A stretch of DNA of 64,000 nt from Geosiphon pyriformis (Eukaryota > Glomeromycota > Glomeromycetes > Archaeosporales > Geosiphonaceae): the NCBI GenBank assembly GCA_016748015.1, contig JAAOMT010000384.1, positions 46,866-110,865 on the forward strand. The letters are read 5' to 3'. Numbering within the stretch: position 1 is the stretch's first letter; each line of letters opens with the position of its first letter. Shown here in pieces: positions 1 to 14,163 of this stretch. Under the pieces are notes generated by a model, which was not told the DNA's origin, did not search any database, and saw nothing but the letters and a program-made list of their open reading frames with translations. A program made the position numbers and the translations under genes.

Positions 1-296
1 AATGGGATTTTTGTAGAAGAGTTGATTTTCACAGCAAAGTAACTACACAATTTTAGTGAGCTTTCAGATGAGCAATTCCTGGGAAAGAGTTAACGTTTAC
101 TACAATGTAACTACACAAAGCAACTGGCACAGAATTGGCCATTCCACTTATAAGCCCAGCAATTCAAATTATAGAAGATAATTTGAAGATAAAATTCAGT
201 TATTGGAGGTTTAAACACTTTCCATAGTCATGAATTAACAGCACTACAACAAACATACAAGAACTAAGAAGAGACCAAAAACCTTTGATAACATCA
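1..296. other. left-edge sequence, no gene seen
   Basis: AT-rich sequence before the recognisable start of the first LINE. A short motif, taactacacaa, occurs twice (near positions 41 and 110). No open frame or RNA gene is supported. It may be host flank of the LINE insertion or more decayed repeat. Confidence 0.4.
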
Positions 297-2994
297 TACC
301 AACTGGGTTATGACCAATTTTGGGTTAATAAGTGGTTATCATGTGCATGATGGCTTGGACCAAGAGAAGGTTTTCTCACCTTTCTTTTGGCAGATATTTT
401 ATGATCCTCTTCTGTGTGAGATTAAGAGACAGGAAAGTGTATGTGGGTATAGGTTGAATTCTCATTTTGTTTCTAGAACTGGTCATGTGGAATCTCAAGC
501 TGGATTAACTTCATTTCTTGCTGCTGGCACTTTTGTGGATGATATGATCTGAGTTGGTAGTAGTTAGGTGGCGACACAACATATTTTAGATGTTGTTAAC
601 AAATTTTTCAGAATTAATGACATTTCAATTAACAATGATAAGACCATGACCATTCCTATCAACTGCTGAGTTGTGAATCTCTCTTTTTTGATAAGTGGAA
701 TGCCTATATCTGTGGCCAAAAAAGGGGAATTTCATCAGTGTTTGGGTATCTTTTTGTCCACTAAGTGCCTTTTTAAACCCAGTCTTGCTAAAGCTCACTT
801 GGACATCAAGTTTTTTGCTAATTTTGTGTTAAAAAAAGCCATCTCTAATAAACAATTTTTGTATTTGGTGTCTTCAGTCCTCCACCCTATTGTGAATTAC
901 AGAACTCAATTCAGCTTTGTTCTTCCTAGTATGTGTAACAAATAGAATACTATAATTCACAAGGGTTTGAAATTGAGATCTGGTCTGCCTTTGAATTTTT
1001 TCAATGATGCATTGCATTACCCCTTATTGTATGGCTTGAAAACTTTTGAACAAATCCAGGCTGAACACAAAGTGGTGTCTGTTGTTTGTTTTGCAAATTC
1101 GGTTGGTATTTTGGGTCATTTGTTTGCTCACAGATCTCATGACTTGTAAGTTTTGTGTTGGTGTCTGATCCATCCACTGAGTTCCCTTACTCGTATTGGT
1201 GTTGGTACTTCTGATAATTTTTTGGCAGGTTTGGTTCATATATTTTATGATTATAATCTTTCTCTGAGTGGCATTGGAGCCAATGCTTTTTGTCTTCAGA
1301 AAGAGACTCCTATAGTATCTGTTCTTGGTAAGTCTAGATTTGTTAGATGTCTTCCGTCTCTTCTACTTGGGCAATCTTTAAATGTTGAAAGCAGTTGGAC
1401 CCATGTGGGCTGGTTCCTGTCTGGTTTGATCTTTCAGTTTCTTTTATCAACATGGTGGCTCCCATTTCCATCACGTCTTCTGCTGTTAGTAAGGTTGCCT
1501 CTCGAAATGTCCTGGATTTGATTGATTTTGTTACGATTTGCGATTGTCTGCTTGGTGTTGATACTAATAGTATTTCAGTTTATACTAATAGTTCTTTGGC
1601 TGGTTTGGGTACTGTTGGCATGTGGGCTGGTGCTGTCATTTTTTTTGATGGTGTTGATTTGGGTTTGGGTGTTGAAGTCTCTGGTTTGGTGTCTTCTACT
1701 ATGATGGAGTTGCAGGCTATTGCTCTGGCTCTTGAGTGTGTTCCCCCCTCTAGTTCTGTTTATTTGTTCTCTGACAGTTAGGCGGCTTTAGATGCATGCA
1801 AATCTGAGCTGGGTCTGGTGGTTCCGAACTTTCGAAATCGATGCTAGTTAGAATACCATCACATTTACAACTTGATTCATAATAAAAATCTGAATATCTG
1901 TTGGTTTAAAGTCAAAGGACATTCTGGTGTTGTGGGTAATGAGTGTGCAGATGCTCTTGCTATGGCTGCTGCTATGTCTAAATATTCTCTTCCTTTGCGT
2001 GTGAATGTGTGCTATATTTTGGCAGGTGGTGTGGCTATTTCTGGGAATTCTAGACATTTTGTTCATGATATTTTCTGTTGTGTTTATTGAGCTCAATGGG
2101 AGATTGGTTCAGGTTCTAGGGTCTTGGTTACCAGTTTGCATGGTAATGTAGACTGGCGTAGGTCTTCTCTCATGTGGCATCCTAATATGCATATGGCCGC
2201 TGGTTCCACTGGTAAATGTTCTGCTGATGCTTATACTTACTTCATAAAGGCTTTACATCATTGACTGCCTGTTACTGTCCACAAGTGCCTTTATAGTAGA
2301 TCTTATCCCAGCATTTTATGCTTGTATTGTGGTGAAATCAAAGTTTCCGATCATGTTTTCTTTTGTGGTTCTGATACTGCTATCTGTGCCCAGCTGTTGG
2401 ACATGCACGTGGCTATCTGGGGAGCATTCTCAGATTTACTCTGGTCATCATCACAATTTATGCAGCTTATGCTCTTTTGTGTTTCTGATATTTTGTTGTG
2501 TTTGGCATTTTGTAAGGGCTTTATGTTTAAACTTTGTTTTCAGGAAGTGGTTTCGGTTTTCAGGAACTCAAAGATTGCTTGTCAAAGGGTGGTGGAATTT
2601 GTGTGAAATTTTTGTCTTGCTTTTAGGGATAAGGTTTGGCTGGTTCATGTGAGTCACTGTGCTTTAATAGAAAAGTGTGGCCTGATCCCTAGAAATGGCT
2701 CTGTTCCTGGCCTAGTGCATGGTCTTTCTTCATTATTTTCTGCAGAGATGATAAAGATGTTGGGTATTGCAGAGGCTTTTGGCATTAGCTTTGGCTTTCG
2801 TGTATCTTGTTTATTTTTTTCGGGTATTGGGAATTTTGTATTGGTTATTATAGATGCTTAGTGTAGTTTTGATCAGCCTGAGTGGCTGGTCACATGTAGA
2901 AAATGCATGATTCATGCCTAGTTTAGATCTCTTATGATGTATTGTACTAGGTAATGTTTGGACCTCACTCATTAAACAATAAAAAAAAAAAAAA
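297..2994 (+). mobile_element. LINE copy A, 5'-truncated, decayed
   Basis: Non-LTR retrotransposon fragment that begins inside the reverse transcriptase and ends in a 14-base A tract (2981-2994). The 3' tail containing GGCTGGTCACATGT is shared with the other LINE copies in the window. Its coding region is split by frameshifts and stops. It is the least AT-rich of the four copies, so it is probably the youngest. The 5' truncation is typical of target-primed reverse transcription. No clear target-site duplication was found. Confidence 0.85.
300..2861 (+). pseudogene. LINE copy A ORF2: RT, RNase H and zinc-finger tail
   Basis: The remains of the LINE polyprotein. The RT active site reads FVDD near 535-545. 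It is followed at once by TGA (550-552, expected Trp) and TAG (565-567, expected Gln). The 673-945 segment is the RT thumb region. RNase H follows at about 1560-1960: the first acidic motif reads VYTNSS where an Asp is expected, then ELQ and FSDS, then KGHSGVVGNECAD. Near 2315-2365 is a C-X2-C-X7-H-X4-C cluster (CLYCGEIKVSDHVFFC). The endonuclease and ORF1 are missing. The chain cannot be made without correcting several stops, so this is a dead copy. Confidence 0.8.
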
Positions 2995-3245
2995 TAGCTT
3001 TTGATTTTAGATTATATATTATTTAATTTTTATTTATTTTATTTAATAAATAATATTTAAATACAATTTTATATAATATATTAAACTAAGTAATTTTAAA
3101 CATAAATACATATTTTTTATATATAATTAGTTATTTAAACCAATTAAAACAACATTACAAATTTATCTTAACACAAATAATATTACTAATATCTATAAAA
3201 AATAAGCACAATTTACATGTTTTAAAATAAATAATATTAAATATA
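2995..3245 (-). repeat. AT-rich remnant with degenerate LINE 3' tail
   Basis: Extremely AT-rich. Read on the minus strand, about 3095-3150 resembles the shared LINE tail (an AATTGGTTTAAATAAC-like core followed by the ACATGT-derived segment). It seems to be an old, almost erased insertion wedged between copies A and B. There is no coding potential. Confidence 0.45.
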
Positions 3246-3378
3246 TTTTTTTTTATTAAGATTTAATGAGTGCAGTCCAATCACTACCTAAGTACATAAA
3301 ATCAAACAAAATTCTAAATTAAATGTGGCTCATGCTCTTTCTACACATGACTAATTACTCAGGCCAGTTAAAACAGCA

Positions 3379-6300
3379 CTATGTACTTAACAGATCTGAT
3401 AAAGAAATACTACACAAAAAACCAAAGTTCAAACCAAATAAATAAGGATATAAACCAAAGCACATATAAATATCCAATCTGACATTGAAGCTGTGGATGA
3501 CTCCAACAGCCCAAAAGTTCAACAAACCAGCAACCAATAGTATAGCAGATCTATCACATGGCAAAAGATTGTGCTTCTTATAAAAAGCTTTCAATTTGGC
3601 AGCAGACAACCAAATATTAAACCTATGAGTTTCGACAAGACCACAAACCAACTTAATGATCAAACTGCCACCAGATACAAAGCCAAAGTGAAAGATAACA
3701 TTAGCCACTCAGCTTTTCAAGACAAATCTCTTGGCCAATAATATGTACAAATTACCAGATAATTTAGCTTTATGCAGAGATTAAACAACTATATTTCTCA
3801 AAGCAGGCCCACCAGCCAGCTTATACCACTTTATACCAATGTTTAATAGTAAATTCTTGCTAGCATTGTTATTATGTATACATAAAAACAAGTGGTCAAA
3901 ATCCTCAATTATCTCACACTTAATGCATACTATGTTAGAATATTTAGAATCATATAATCTCTTTCTTATAACAACTGGCAGACAATAGAGCAAAGTCTTT
4001 ATTAAGTAGAACCACAGAAAAGTTGAAGATAAACTGGTAAAACCAGAATAGATCTTATTATTAGAATGCTAAACACCAAAGAATTTGGCTGTATTAACAT
4101 TACCAACAATACTTACATCCATAAAGCTGGCAACACACTTGGATTTTCAACTGACAAAATTGACAGCATCAAATAAACTCTTAACAAAATAATGTGCATT
4201 CTCAAAGACAGGCCTGTCTTCAACACTAAAAAAGCAACAAGACATGCTTAGGGACAGTATAGACTTAGAAGAAACTGCTATATTGGCAAAAAAATCCACT
4301 TGCTCATTCCCAATAACACTTGAATGTCTCTTAAACTTTCTCCACATGACTGACAGATTCTTTTTTGAAATAGTGTGACAAATATGCTTTTTCACACTTA
4401 TGGTGAAAATCAGGACCAGACATACTTACATCAAATTTGCACATATCCAATAATATCTGACTGTCTATAAACAAGATAACAGCATTAGAAACAGGTATAC
4501 ACTCCAATGCCAAAACAATAACTTGTAGCTCCACCAAAGTAGAGAAAAGTAAGCCAAGAACTTTCACACTAATGCTTATGTCAACCTTTGGAAAATAAGC
4601 AGTAGTACCACTACAGGCACCAATAAACCCCAAACTTCTAACAGAACTATCAGTGTAAACATTAATGGAGCCTTGCCCAAAGGCAAGTAAATGCTCAGAA
4701 ACAAAACCAATGTCACATAAAAAATTGGTGGGAGTAAAATAAAACATCACAGCCACACTATTACCCAAATTACCATTCTTAACAAAATTAGTAATAGAGA
4801 CAAACCAGGCAAGAATTGGACTCATAGGGTCAAGTCTTTTCCATCTGTAAAAAGTATTCTAAGTAAAACACAAGCCACAACAATCCAGAAGTTGGTTAGC
4901 AAAAATGAGACCAAATTTTTTGAGAGAATTCCTTACATCTAAATAACCACTTAAACTTAGAACATCCAAAATTAACACTCCAATTCCAGCTCAAAAAACA
5001 TTAAAAAAAGCACCACCCAAAGACATGCTACACAAAGTGAAAGCATAAATAATATTAGCCAAAAAACAATTTATAGAATTAATAGATAACTTGACCAGAA
5101 AACAAAGAGGATGCCAGGGCATTCAGCTGGAAGTCTGCAAATCTATTACTTTATGTTCAAAAAACCTGCCAAAAATCCCATTAGCATTACTAAAATTAAC
5201 CAGATTGGCTATTAAACTCTCAGTAAGCATTTGCTCAAAAGACTTCAGACCATATAACTTAGAATAATGCAGTGCTTCATTAAGAAAGTTTTTAGGCAAA
5301 TTTGTCTTGAACTTAAGCTCTTTTCTCAACAATTTGTTCTATTTTTCACAAATATTCTTAGAGGCAAAGCTAAACTGAAGTCTGTAATCAATGATAAGCT
5401 GCAAAACAGCAGAAACTAAATACAAAAATTGCTTTTCAGTAATGGTTTTTTTTAAAACCACATTCGAAAAAAATTTGACATTGACATAAGCCTTGGCCAA
5501 ACTTGGCTTAAATAAAAAAATTCCCAAATACTAATAAGACTTGTTCTTTTTCACCATTAAGATTTTTGACCCACTAATAGACAATACAGTCTTTTAAACA
5601 CCCTGGTTAATAGGGATAGCAACAATCTTCTCAGTATTTATTGAAATGTTATTAATAGAAAAAAATTTACTGGCTATGTTTAAGATGTTTTGCATCACTG
5701 TTAAGCAGTTTTCCAATCCAGATTGTGTCATTTACAAAGGCATCTGTGGCAAAAAATAAAGTTTTGTTATTACTTGAATCAGGTTTGTCAAACTTAGTGT
5801 AGAACTTTGAACACATTCTGTAGCCATACAATTGTTTATGTTTTTTGATCTCACAGAACAGCAGATCATAGAAAATTTGCTATAGTAACAGTGAGAATAC
5901 TTTTTCTTAATCCAAATCATTGTGTACAACATAACTATCAGATAGACCAAAATCTGTTATTATCTGATTGAATTTGTTATTGTGTATACTACCAAAAAAG
6001 TCTATAAAATAAGGACACATTTTGATTTTTACTAAACTATTGAGCAAATAAAACCATTTGACAGAATCATAAGCCTTATGCATATTCTGAAAAACTAGTC
6101 ACAACTCCCTGTTTTTCTCCAAAGCATCTTTAATAACTGAATCAACAGTAAAAATTGGGAATTATGTAGAAGTGCTTTTTAATACTAAAAAATTGTCATC
6201 ATACAAATATCAAACCTACTGCAAATCAGAGAGATTTTGTCTAAGAAGATTTTAGACAAAATCTTTTGTGCAGTCTCAATCAATGCTATCAGCCTAGTAT

Positions 6301-7960
6301 TGGTGAGAGTATCTTCCTAATTATATGGTTTAGGAATCATGAAAATCCAAGACTTTCTCCATTGCTTAGGAACTTTTCCAGAAATTAAACACTTGTTAAA
6401 AATGCTCAAAAAACCATTAAAAACTAGAAGATTACTATGTTTCTAGAGTTTATTAAGAATGCCAAAAAGCCTAGCAGTCTTCCCATTAGACAAGTTCTTA
6501 ACAATCTGTAGAAATTCATCTATATTAACATTGCACATAACTTCTAAGAATATATTATCATCAATGTAACTTAAGAGAGCATATTAATCAGACCAATGAC
6601 TTGACAGAGCACTGGAAACCAAGCACTTTCTCATTCAACTCTCCATTATTGTATCAATTAAAAACTTAACAGTCTAAGGCTTCAAAATGAGCTCATCATC
6701 AACAATTAAATAATTAAAAACCACTTTTCTAAAGAGCCAGTTCAGAACACTCTTTATTATCTTCTCTTTATTCAAACAAAAATTTTTCATGCATTTTTTC
6801 ACAGCCTTCCTTATAGAATCATCTCTGGCTACCTTAGATTCATAATATTTGAACTTGTAGTAACTCTTCTTAACAACTGAGATGTGGTACAAAATATTCT
6901 TAATATTAATATATTCATTAATCATTAAACAAACTTTGGATGTCTTTTTTTCACCTATGCTTGTCTAAGTACCAACAAAATGGTTAGTCTCCAAACTTAA
7001 ACCTGAGTTTACACTATTGACAATCTTGGATATCAACAACTCTAACCTATAAAATTTTGAAAATAGCTTGTTCTTTGCACAATTGAACTTACTGAACCAA
7101 AGTTTGGAAAAGATTTCATTGGCAGAATCAATCATTATCTCTTTGAGAATCTCCTACATAATATCCAAATTACCATTGTGTCCTACAGCATGAAACTCAA
7201 CTAATCTCTTTAAAAATTTGTCTGAAGTCATAAAATGCTTTTACTCATTAACATCCACATTTTTCAATTTGAACTTCCATCAATTCTTATTAGCATGTTT
7301 GTGTATGCTATTCAATCAAATATCTAAAAGACCACCTAAGTCCATTAAAACCAAAACAGCTTTGTAATCAGTATTAAAAAACTCAGACACAGAATTAACC
7401 TTATAACCAGCCACAGCTAAGATCAGATTCTCACTAACAAAAATGTAATCAAGAACTTTTTCAACACCCCTTGAGTTGCTCTATGTAGAAACACTAACCA
7501 AAAAATGTCCATCAAAAGAATTAACCAAACCCAAATCTAAACAGAATCCAAAACTTGCATTCTTCTTAGACCTGTCCTTATTGAAATCACTGCTCAAAAC
7601 AACAAAACTACTGGAATTGACTACTTGAGCTATAAAAAAATTAACACCAAAAGCCTGGCTGAATTTGTCACCAGAAGAAATATTAGTGTATAAACCAATA
7701 ATTGAAACTGAAATTTTGCTTTTGAAAAAAAGATGCATTGAAACAATGTGACTAGGAATCTTCTCCACCTTGAAGACATGTTTAGCCAGAGAATTGTTTA
7801 TGATTATTGCCACCCCAGTCCCAAGAGAACCATTATTTAGGCCAGATGTGAAAATGTGTACTCTGTTAAATTTGTTTATAATCTATGGTCTGATGTTAAA
7901 TCTTAATTTTGTTTTTGTAATAATAGATATTATATTCTCTGATTCTTTGTGCTATTGAAC
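3379..7960 (-). pseudogene. LINE copy B ORF2: endonuclease, RT, RNase H
   Basis: The AP-type endonuclease lies at about 7350-7960: LSSDFNKD is the strand with catalytic Asp/Asn, then LDYIFVS, then FFNTDYKAV where families normally have a TDH/SDH histidine. RT spans about 5120-6700, with the active site reading FVNDTIW near 5722-5742 instead of FVDD. RNase H lies at 4147-4825 (VYTDSS, ELQ, FIDSQ, KRHSSVIGNEQVD) and is better preserved than in copy A. The C-terminal cluster CIKCEIIEDFDHLFLC is near 3880-3930. Replacement of both the endonuclease His and the RT Asp marks the copy as catalytically dead apart from its stops. Confidence 0.75.
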
Positions 7961-8199
7961 AATGTCTTCCTGTTTTGCAGATATATTGATACTACAAACA
8001 TTGCATGTAGCAAATTTTTATATCAGACTTATCATTAGGAGGTATAAGAAGTAGGTGCCAAACTAGCATTGTCTATTTTGGCTAACAGGCTTATAACTGT
8101 AACTGATAAACTGTTTATTGTGTTTTTCAATTTTGACATAACAGAAGAATTAAAACCTACTGCTTCCACAATAGTTCTACCACTAGTGATCACATCCAA

Positions 8200-9938
8200 A
8201 CTCTTACTTATCACTATATTTACTCTTTAATTCTGTAATAAAAGGGTTACCAACAGCTAATGTCCAAAACTAGGCTGAGAAACCATTGGTCCAGGTGTGT
8301 TCAATCTCTTAGCCAATTTGTTAACACATTTTATGAGGCTGGCAAGACTATGCTCAAAAGTGATAAACCTACTATCCAATTCCAAGACAACAGCAGAATA
8401 GGTATTATCTCTGAAAAAAAACCAGAGTCAATTAAGCCATTTTGTACAAGAAAAAGAGAGAAGGAGGACTTACCAATAATCTTGGCCCAAGAAATACCAC
8501 CAAAAGAAACCAGATGAGCAATTAGAGCTGAACATTTAGCATATATAGATGTCAGTCTGCTTTTATCCATTTTTAACACCCTATAGAGTGAGTTACCAGA
8601 AGAAATTTTTCTATCTACAAAGCAATTCCATAAAATATGACCCAATTTACCACACTTTGCACACTTAGTAGAGTCTAAATAAGATCAATACAGATTGACT
8701 TCTTTTAAAACAGATGTGGTTCCCATAATAGCATTTAATAATACAGCCAAGTCAAAACAAACAACAGTGCACCTGGCCTGAGCATATGTAACTGAGTAAC
8801 AATTAATAACACATGTTTTTCCATCTGCAGAATCAATAAAATTTCAGATGTCATGAGCATTAGTATCTATTGACAGTATGTAGAACAGTGCCTTATGTTA
8901 ATTCCTTAAATTTCATGTTTTTTTGTCTAAATTAGTCTTAGCTACTTATATAATGTCTTTTTTAATCAAGATAGATCATCCAGAGGTGACCAAATTAGCA
9001 TAATCAACTTGTTCAAATTTCACCACAGCCTTCTGCCAAAAACCAAACAACTGCATTTTGATTGATATTATTACATCAAATTTGGATAGTGCTGCACACA
9101 CAGCCTTAGTTAACGTCCCAATAGGAATTTTTTTTAACACCACAGTCTAATCTGAATGCATAAAAAATTTTTTTAGATCAGTGTTTACCAAAACATTAAT
9201 AGCTCTTGCCTTTTTCATAGCCTGTGCCAAACTAAATTCAGAAATAAAAGAGGCATAGATAATCTTAGCAAATTTTGAGGGGGTAGAGACCTTTCCAAAA
9301 CCATTAACTTTTGAAAACAACTTTCTAATAGCCACAAACTTGTCATAAGATAATTTTTCAGCAACTTTGTTCAGACCAATATCCAAAGCAAAATTTTTTT
9401 TAACAGACACATTGACCAGATTCTTTAGTGGCAAAGAGAAAAATACAGGAGCATTCAAGAAAATATCATTATCATCAACATTACTCAAGAAATTGATTTT
9501 CTCTAATGGCATATTTAAAGCCTTTTTTGCAACCAATTTTGGGCCCTTTGACATCTGAGTAGAATCATCTTTATTGAACACATTTCTTTCTTCATAATTC
9601 ATGCTGGTTTTCTCTATTAAACACATTTTTTTCATATTAACACTATTAAATTTGGTGGTATTACCAGCTTCAAACTTCCAAGAATTACTAAATACCTTCT
9701 TAAACAGTACAGTCTCACTAGCAGCACTATTTTTTAGAACACTTCCCTTTCTCTTTTTTCTAGAGGCAATATCTTTACCAGCAGTATCAGCACCAAAGTT
9801 TTTGACAGACTTCTTAATCACAACAATACTACAGCCAATGGTGGTCTCGTAACCAAGCAAAAAAGGTTTGGATTTATCATACTGAATTATAAAAACTTCT
9901 TTCAAAAAAACTTTTAACTCTTTTTTGAGAATTTTGGA
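8200..9938 (-). pseudogene. LINE copy B ORF1 (nucleic-acid binding)
   Basis: ORF1 of copy B. The longest open piece is 9147-9905. Its C-terminal part carries the segment NGFGKVSTPSKFAKIIYASF, also recognisable in copies C (NGFGRASTF) and D (NGFGRVL). The frame continues through several stops to a CCHC zinc knuckle near 8634-8680 (CAKCGKLGHILWNC, C-X2-C-X4-H-X4-C), which is intact here. LINE ORF1 proteins of this kind bind element RNA in the ribonucleoprotein. A further open piece with no assigned fold lies at 8331-8645. Confidence 0.75.
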
Positions 9939-9945
9939 TGAAAGA

Positions 9946-10018
9946 AAGAAAGAAGCTTTTTATTAGATATTATAATATAAATATAATTTATATTTAAATA
10001 CTTAAGATTATTAAAAAT
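9946..10018. other. short AT-rich spacer between elements
   Basis: About 70 bases of A/T-only-like sequence separate the 5' end of LINE copy B from the 3' end of the next element. No signal is visible. Confidence 0.4.
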
Positions 10019-12117
10019 ATTTTTTTTTATTATATATTTAATAAGTATAGTTCAATTGCTATTTAGATATTAAAAACAAATTAAGTATTCTATAATTAAA
10101 TATAATTCATGCATTTTCTATATATAACTAGCTATTTGAACTAATTTAGACTATATTATATTAAAGCTTTTTTAAAAAAAACTTATTTAAAAAAGACATC
10201 TTTTAAACAATTTTAAATAAAATAGCACTATTATTAATCAATTTGATCAGTTATTTAACTGTTTTTAAGACATTAATCTTAATATCAACAGATTTATATT
10301 TTTATAGTAATATAAAATTAGAAAACATATTATCATTAATTGTAAACAAATTTACATGAAAACTAATTATATCAATGTTTTTATAGTTATATTCAGTTTT
10401 TAAAACAATTATCTTCTGTTTTAACTTACTAATAATCTTGCTAAAAATATTTATATATATTAAAATTTTATTAACTCTAAGACCAAATACATTATTTGAA
10501 ACCAAATCTTTATTAACAAATTGTTTAAACACATTAATTAAAAAACCAACTAACTTAACAATAAACTTGATCAAAACAAAAAGCTTGACCAAATTAAACT
10601 TCAAAAAAACTAATTAAAAAGAAACTACAAAAATATCAGTTATTATATTAACAAAAAAAGCAAAACCAATTAGAGAGCTAAAAACTAAAAGAAACACAAA
10701 AGCAGCAGTTTTAGCATAAGACTTAATACCAATAATATAAAGAACATAAGTTTTGAAAATCTTAAGAAAAAAAAGTGAAAATATTTTATAATTAAGAACC
10801 AAATAATTCAAGTCTTAGCACTTAAGATAGTGTTAGTATCTAGAAGTTTCTTACCAAATATAATACTTCTTAAAGTACTAGTTTTAATAACAACACTATT
10901 TAAATTATTCTATAAGTCAAATATAATCAGAGCAAATTAGAAATAACCAAAATTAGGCAAGTAAAAAATAAAACAACTTTAATCACTAATTTAAAAAATC
11001 ATATTATTGATTTTAAAAGCAGTACAGCCAAAAAAAAGATTAATCAACTTAAATTTAAACTTATTATAAAATAAAATAATCTTATTTTAATTTACTAAAA
11101 AAAAATTCTAATATTATTCTTGTTCAACAAAATTAACCAATAATTTAAAGCAGATATAACAGCATCTAAATTTTTAAAATAAATAATTATATATTGCCAA
11201 ACACTAATAGGCTTTAATATAATATAAACAACTTTGCCAAATACATTAAAAACTATTTTAATATTAGTAGTAAATATACTTAAAAACATATTACATAGTA
11301 TAACAATAGCAAGAGAAGAACTAAACTTAGAAATTATCAAAAATTTAGCAATTTTGAGAGTGGTCAAATAAAAAAAGCTTGTAAGCTTAACCAAAAAAAC
11401 AGCATTCAGAGAATTTTAAGAAGTAAATTTTATATAAAAGAGCTTTATATTGTTTTTTATAATTAATTTTATATTTAAAAAACTATATACAAACTGAAAA
11501 CAGTTTTAATATAATTTAATTTGATCTTAAAAATTGCACTAATATCAAAGTAAAGACTATTTATCTAGTAAACTTTTAACAATCAATAATTTTTTAAGTA
11601 TTACTAGTAATAATACCAAAAACTAAAAAAAATGATTCAGTTTCTATCTAATTAATTTAGTTTTTAAAAACAAATAATTCAATAAAAAAGTTTTGTTTTG
11701 TTTTCAAAACCAGTAAAAATCTACTAAAAAACATTATATTTGATAATACAATTAATAATTAATCTTAGTTTATCTTAAACAAAATGTTAAATAATACAAT
11801 AGAGATTTTATTTAAAATTTTATCTAAAATTACAAAAAGTTTAGTGTAATAATAACAAAAGCAAATAACTGTTTCTATTTTTTAAAATTTTTGGTCTTTT
11901 TGGCTATTTTCAAAAAACTGGTACTAGTAGTATCAGATATAACAGCAATAGTTAAAAAAACCAGTCTGTTAATTAGTCTACTATTAAAGACTTTTAGACT
12001 CTTAATAAAAATAAAAACAATATTGAAACTAATTCAAGTATGTTTTTTAAAGAGAATTTTGACTGGTAAAAAACCAGTTAAAAATAAAAAAATGCTTTAA
12101 AAACTATTAAAAACAGT
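10019..12117 (-). mobile_element. gag-only LINE-like element, copy 1 (3' part)
   Basis: A minus-strand element whose 3' end (T tract at 10021-10028 and tail at about 10030-10145) matches the LINE tail. Its only coding remains are a gag-like ORF; no endonuclease or RT is seen between ORF and tail. Pieces at 11095-11394, 10614-10811 and 10302-10604 align in order with the plus-strand copy at 49,150-61,237. The CCHC knuckle is decayed here: near 10,800-10,835 it reads YLKC....Y....Y, so three of four ligands have become Tyr. Its 5' part continues beyond a Ty3 insertion at about 14,980. Confidence 0.7.
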
Positions 12118-13025
12118 GTTACAAGTAATTATTTGGAATGTTGATATAAATAACAAACTTATAACTTGGTGTTTAATATTTTGTTGATGGTGGTAATATT
12201 TAAAGATTATCATAATTTGAAGATTTTGTTGAGTCTTTTGTATAATAAACAGAGAATCAATTGTTGGTTTCTTTTATGAATTTTTTTTTTACCATGATGA
12301 CCAGTTTAATTTAGTAGTCATGCCTTTCTAGTAAGCTATTTTTAAATTTCTACTCTTATTTCTGGATCTTTTACCAAACTATCCTTAATGTCAATTATTC
12401 AACACTTTAATTCCTTTAATCAATTAATAAAACAATAAAATGAAACAAAAAAAATAAAAAAAATAAAAAAAAATAAAAAATAAAAAAAAATTAGTATTCT
12501 ATTAATAGTCATAATTAAGAGCTATTGGTCTAATATAATTAAATGTTGGATTTTATTAACATAGAATATTAATAAAATAAAAATAATTAATATTTTTTAA
12601 TTGAGTAATAATAACATGAATTCAGATGATAATTGATATTTTATTAATTTGTAACTTGATTTCACTTTAAGTTGTAGAAAACTACCTTTTAAAAAAAGTA
12701 ATATTGAATAATTAATTAATTATTAGTATTAATTTTGTTTTTTTTGCTCTTAATATTTTCATTATATATACATAATTCTTGTTATATGAGATTTTATATT
12801 TTCTTAAGCAATATGCCTTATTTTTTTTAACAATGCTCTTATTGCTGAGCAATATGTTATAATTTACTAACAATATGTACATTGCTAAGCAGTGTGTTCT
12901 AATTCATTAATAATGTGTTATAATTTCTAACATAGTACTTACTTGCTAAGTACTATTCTCTTATTGGTCTATTTTTTTTATCTGTTTTTTCTACTTTTTT
13001 TCTTTGTATTTTTCTATAAGTAATA
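12118..13025 (-). repeat. 3' LTR of collapsed Ty3 element
   Basis: Begins TGTTACAAGTAATTATTT on the plus strand and ends near TCTATAAGTAATA, the same ends as the LTRs at 50,615 and 59,606. It contains an A-rich (AAAATAAAAAA) block near 12,440-12,490, also present in its partner at 14,455-14,510. Confidence 0.75.
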
Positions 13026-14163
13026 TTATTTTCTTCTTTTTAATATCAAGTTTCATCAAAATTTTCATTTTGAATCAAGTCTATTACTTGTTTTTCTAGT
13101 ATTGTTTATTTAATTCTGTTCCTTATTTTTTTACATTAAGAGTTGTTTATTTTTCTTTACTGGTTAACAGTTATTGTTTTTATTTCTTGGTATAGTAGTA
13201 TTTCTGAATAGTTTTGAAATATTGTGTATAGTCAGTAAATTGTTTTGATATATAGTCTGGAATTTGTTTTCTTTCCAATAAAATTTTCAATCTGTTGTAC
13301 TATTTCTTAATTAAATATTCTTTTGGATTTATTAATATATAATTCTTGAATATTCAGTTTTTGTCTTAACTGATAATAATTTCTATGTCTAATTATTGTT
13401 AATTTACAGCCTAAAATAATTGTTGAATCATCATGTAGATGTGGTCTGAGATTTCTATTTTTTTTGTTGTTTTTGTTGTATATACTATTTCTTTATATAC
13501 TATTTTGTAGATCAATTTGATATGTTTGTATTAATAATTATAATTGGTTCTAGATCTTGTGAAATCTTATCTGGTTAAACTAGTATTTATTGTACTTTTA
13601 GTTATGGAATATTATTGGTAAAAAATGATGCTATATTGTGATATGGTTTTAGTTGATTTCTATATGCTGCTTTAGCTAAGATTTTGTTATTTTATCTTAA
13701 TTTATAAGCTTTTATTTTCTAGAATTTTTTCAATATAAAATAATCTGTCTTATTTGGGGTCAAATTTTCTACTCTATTGTTTTTCTATTTTGGTATAATA
13801 TAAAAATACTTTGTCTTCAATTCTAAATTCAATTAGTTTATCTGGTAATTAGTTATCATATTGTTTTTTTTATTTTGTTTATGACTTTTGTATATTATTA
13901 ACTGTTGTTTATCTTTTGTTTTTTAAAGTTTCTATTAACTTGTATGTTTTTTTTAGCAATATTTTTTGAAAGTTGGCTTTTGTTATTGGTTCCATTGAAT
14001 ATGTATTGATATTTATTTCAACTAGTAATATTGCTGTTCTATTATAAACAAGTTTGAATGGTATTGTTTGTGTAATATCTTGCTTTATTGTCTAATAAAC
14101 AAATAATACTGATGGTATAAACAAATCTTATTTGTTCTGGTTTTCTTGGCTAATCTTGGCTAA

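Larger units (their letters stand above)
3246..9945 (-). mobile_element. LINE copy B, near full length, decayed
   Basis: A 6.7 kb non-LTR retrotransposon on the minus strand. The T tract at 3246-3254 is the poly(A) end and the shared 3' tail lies at about 3255-3365. Reading 5' to 3' it holds ORF1 with a CCHC knuckle, an AP-type endonuclease, RT, RNase H and a C-terminal zinc cluster. This order matches Glomeromycotina LINEs in general. Many in-frame stops and frame breaks show that it is inactive. The 5' boundary is placed where ORF1-like coding sequence stops, close to 9945, and is approximate. Confidence 0.85.

Noticed and set aside
1..3000. calling the repeat decay classical RIP
   Set aside because: RIP has a CpA context and is known mainly from Ascomycota. 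Context counts could not be made here, so only C-to-T decay is claimed.
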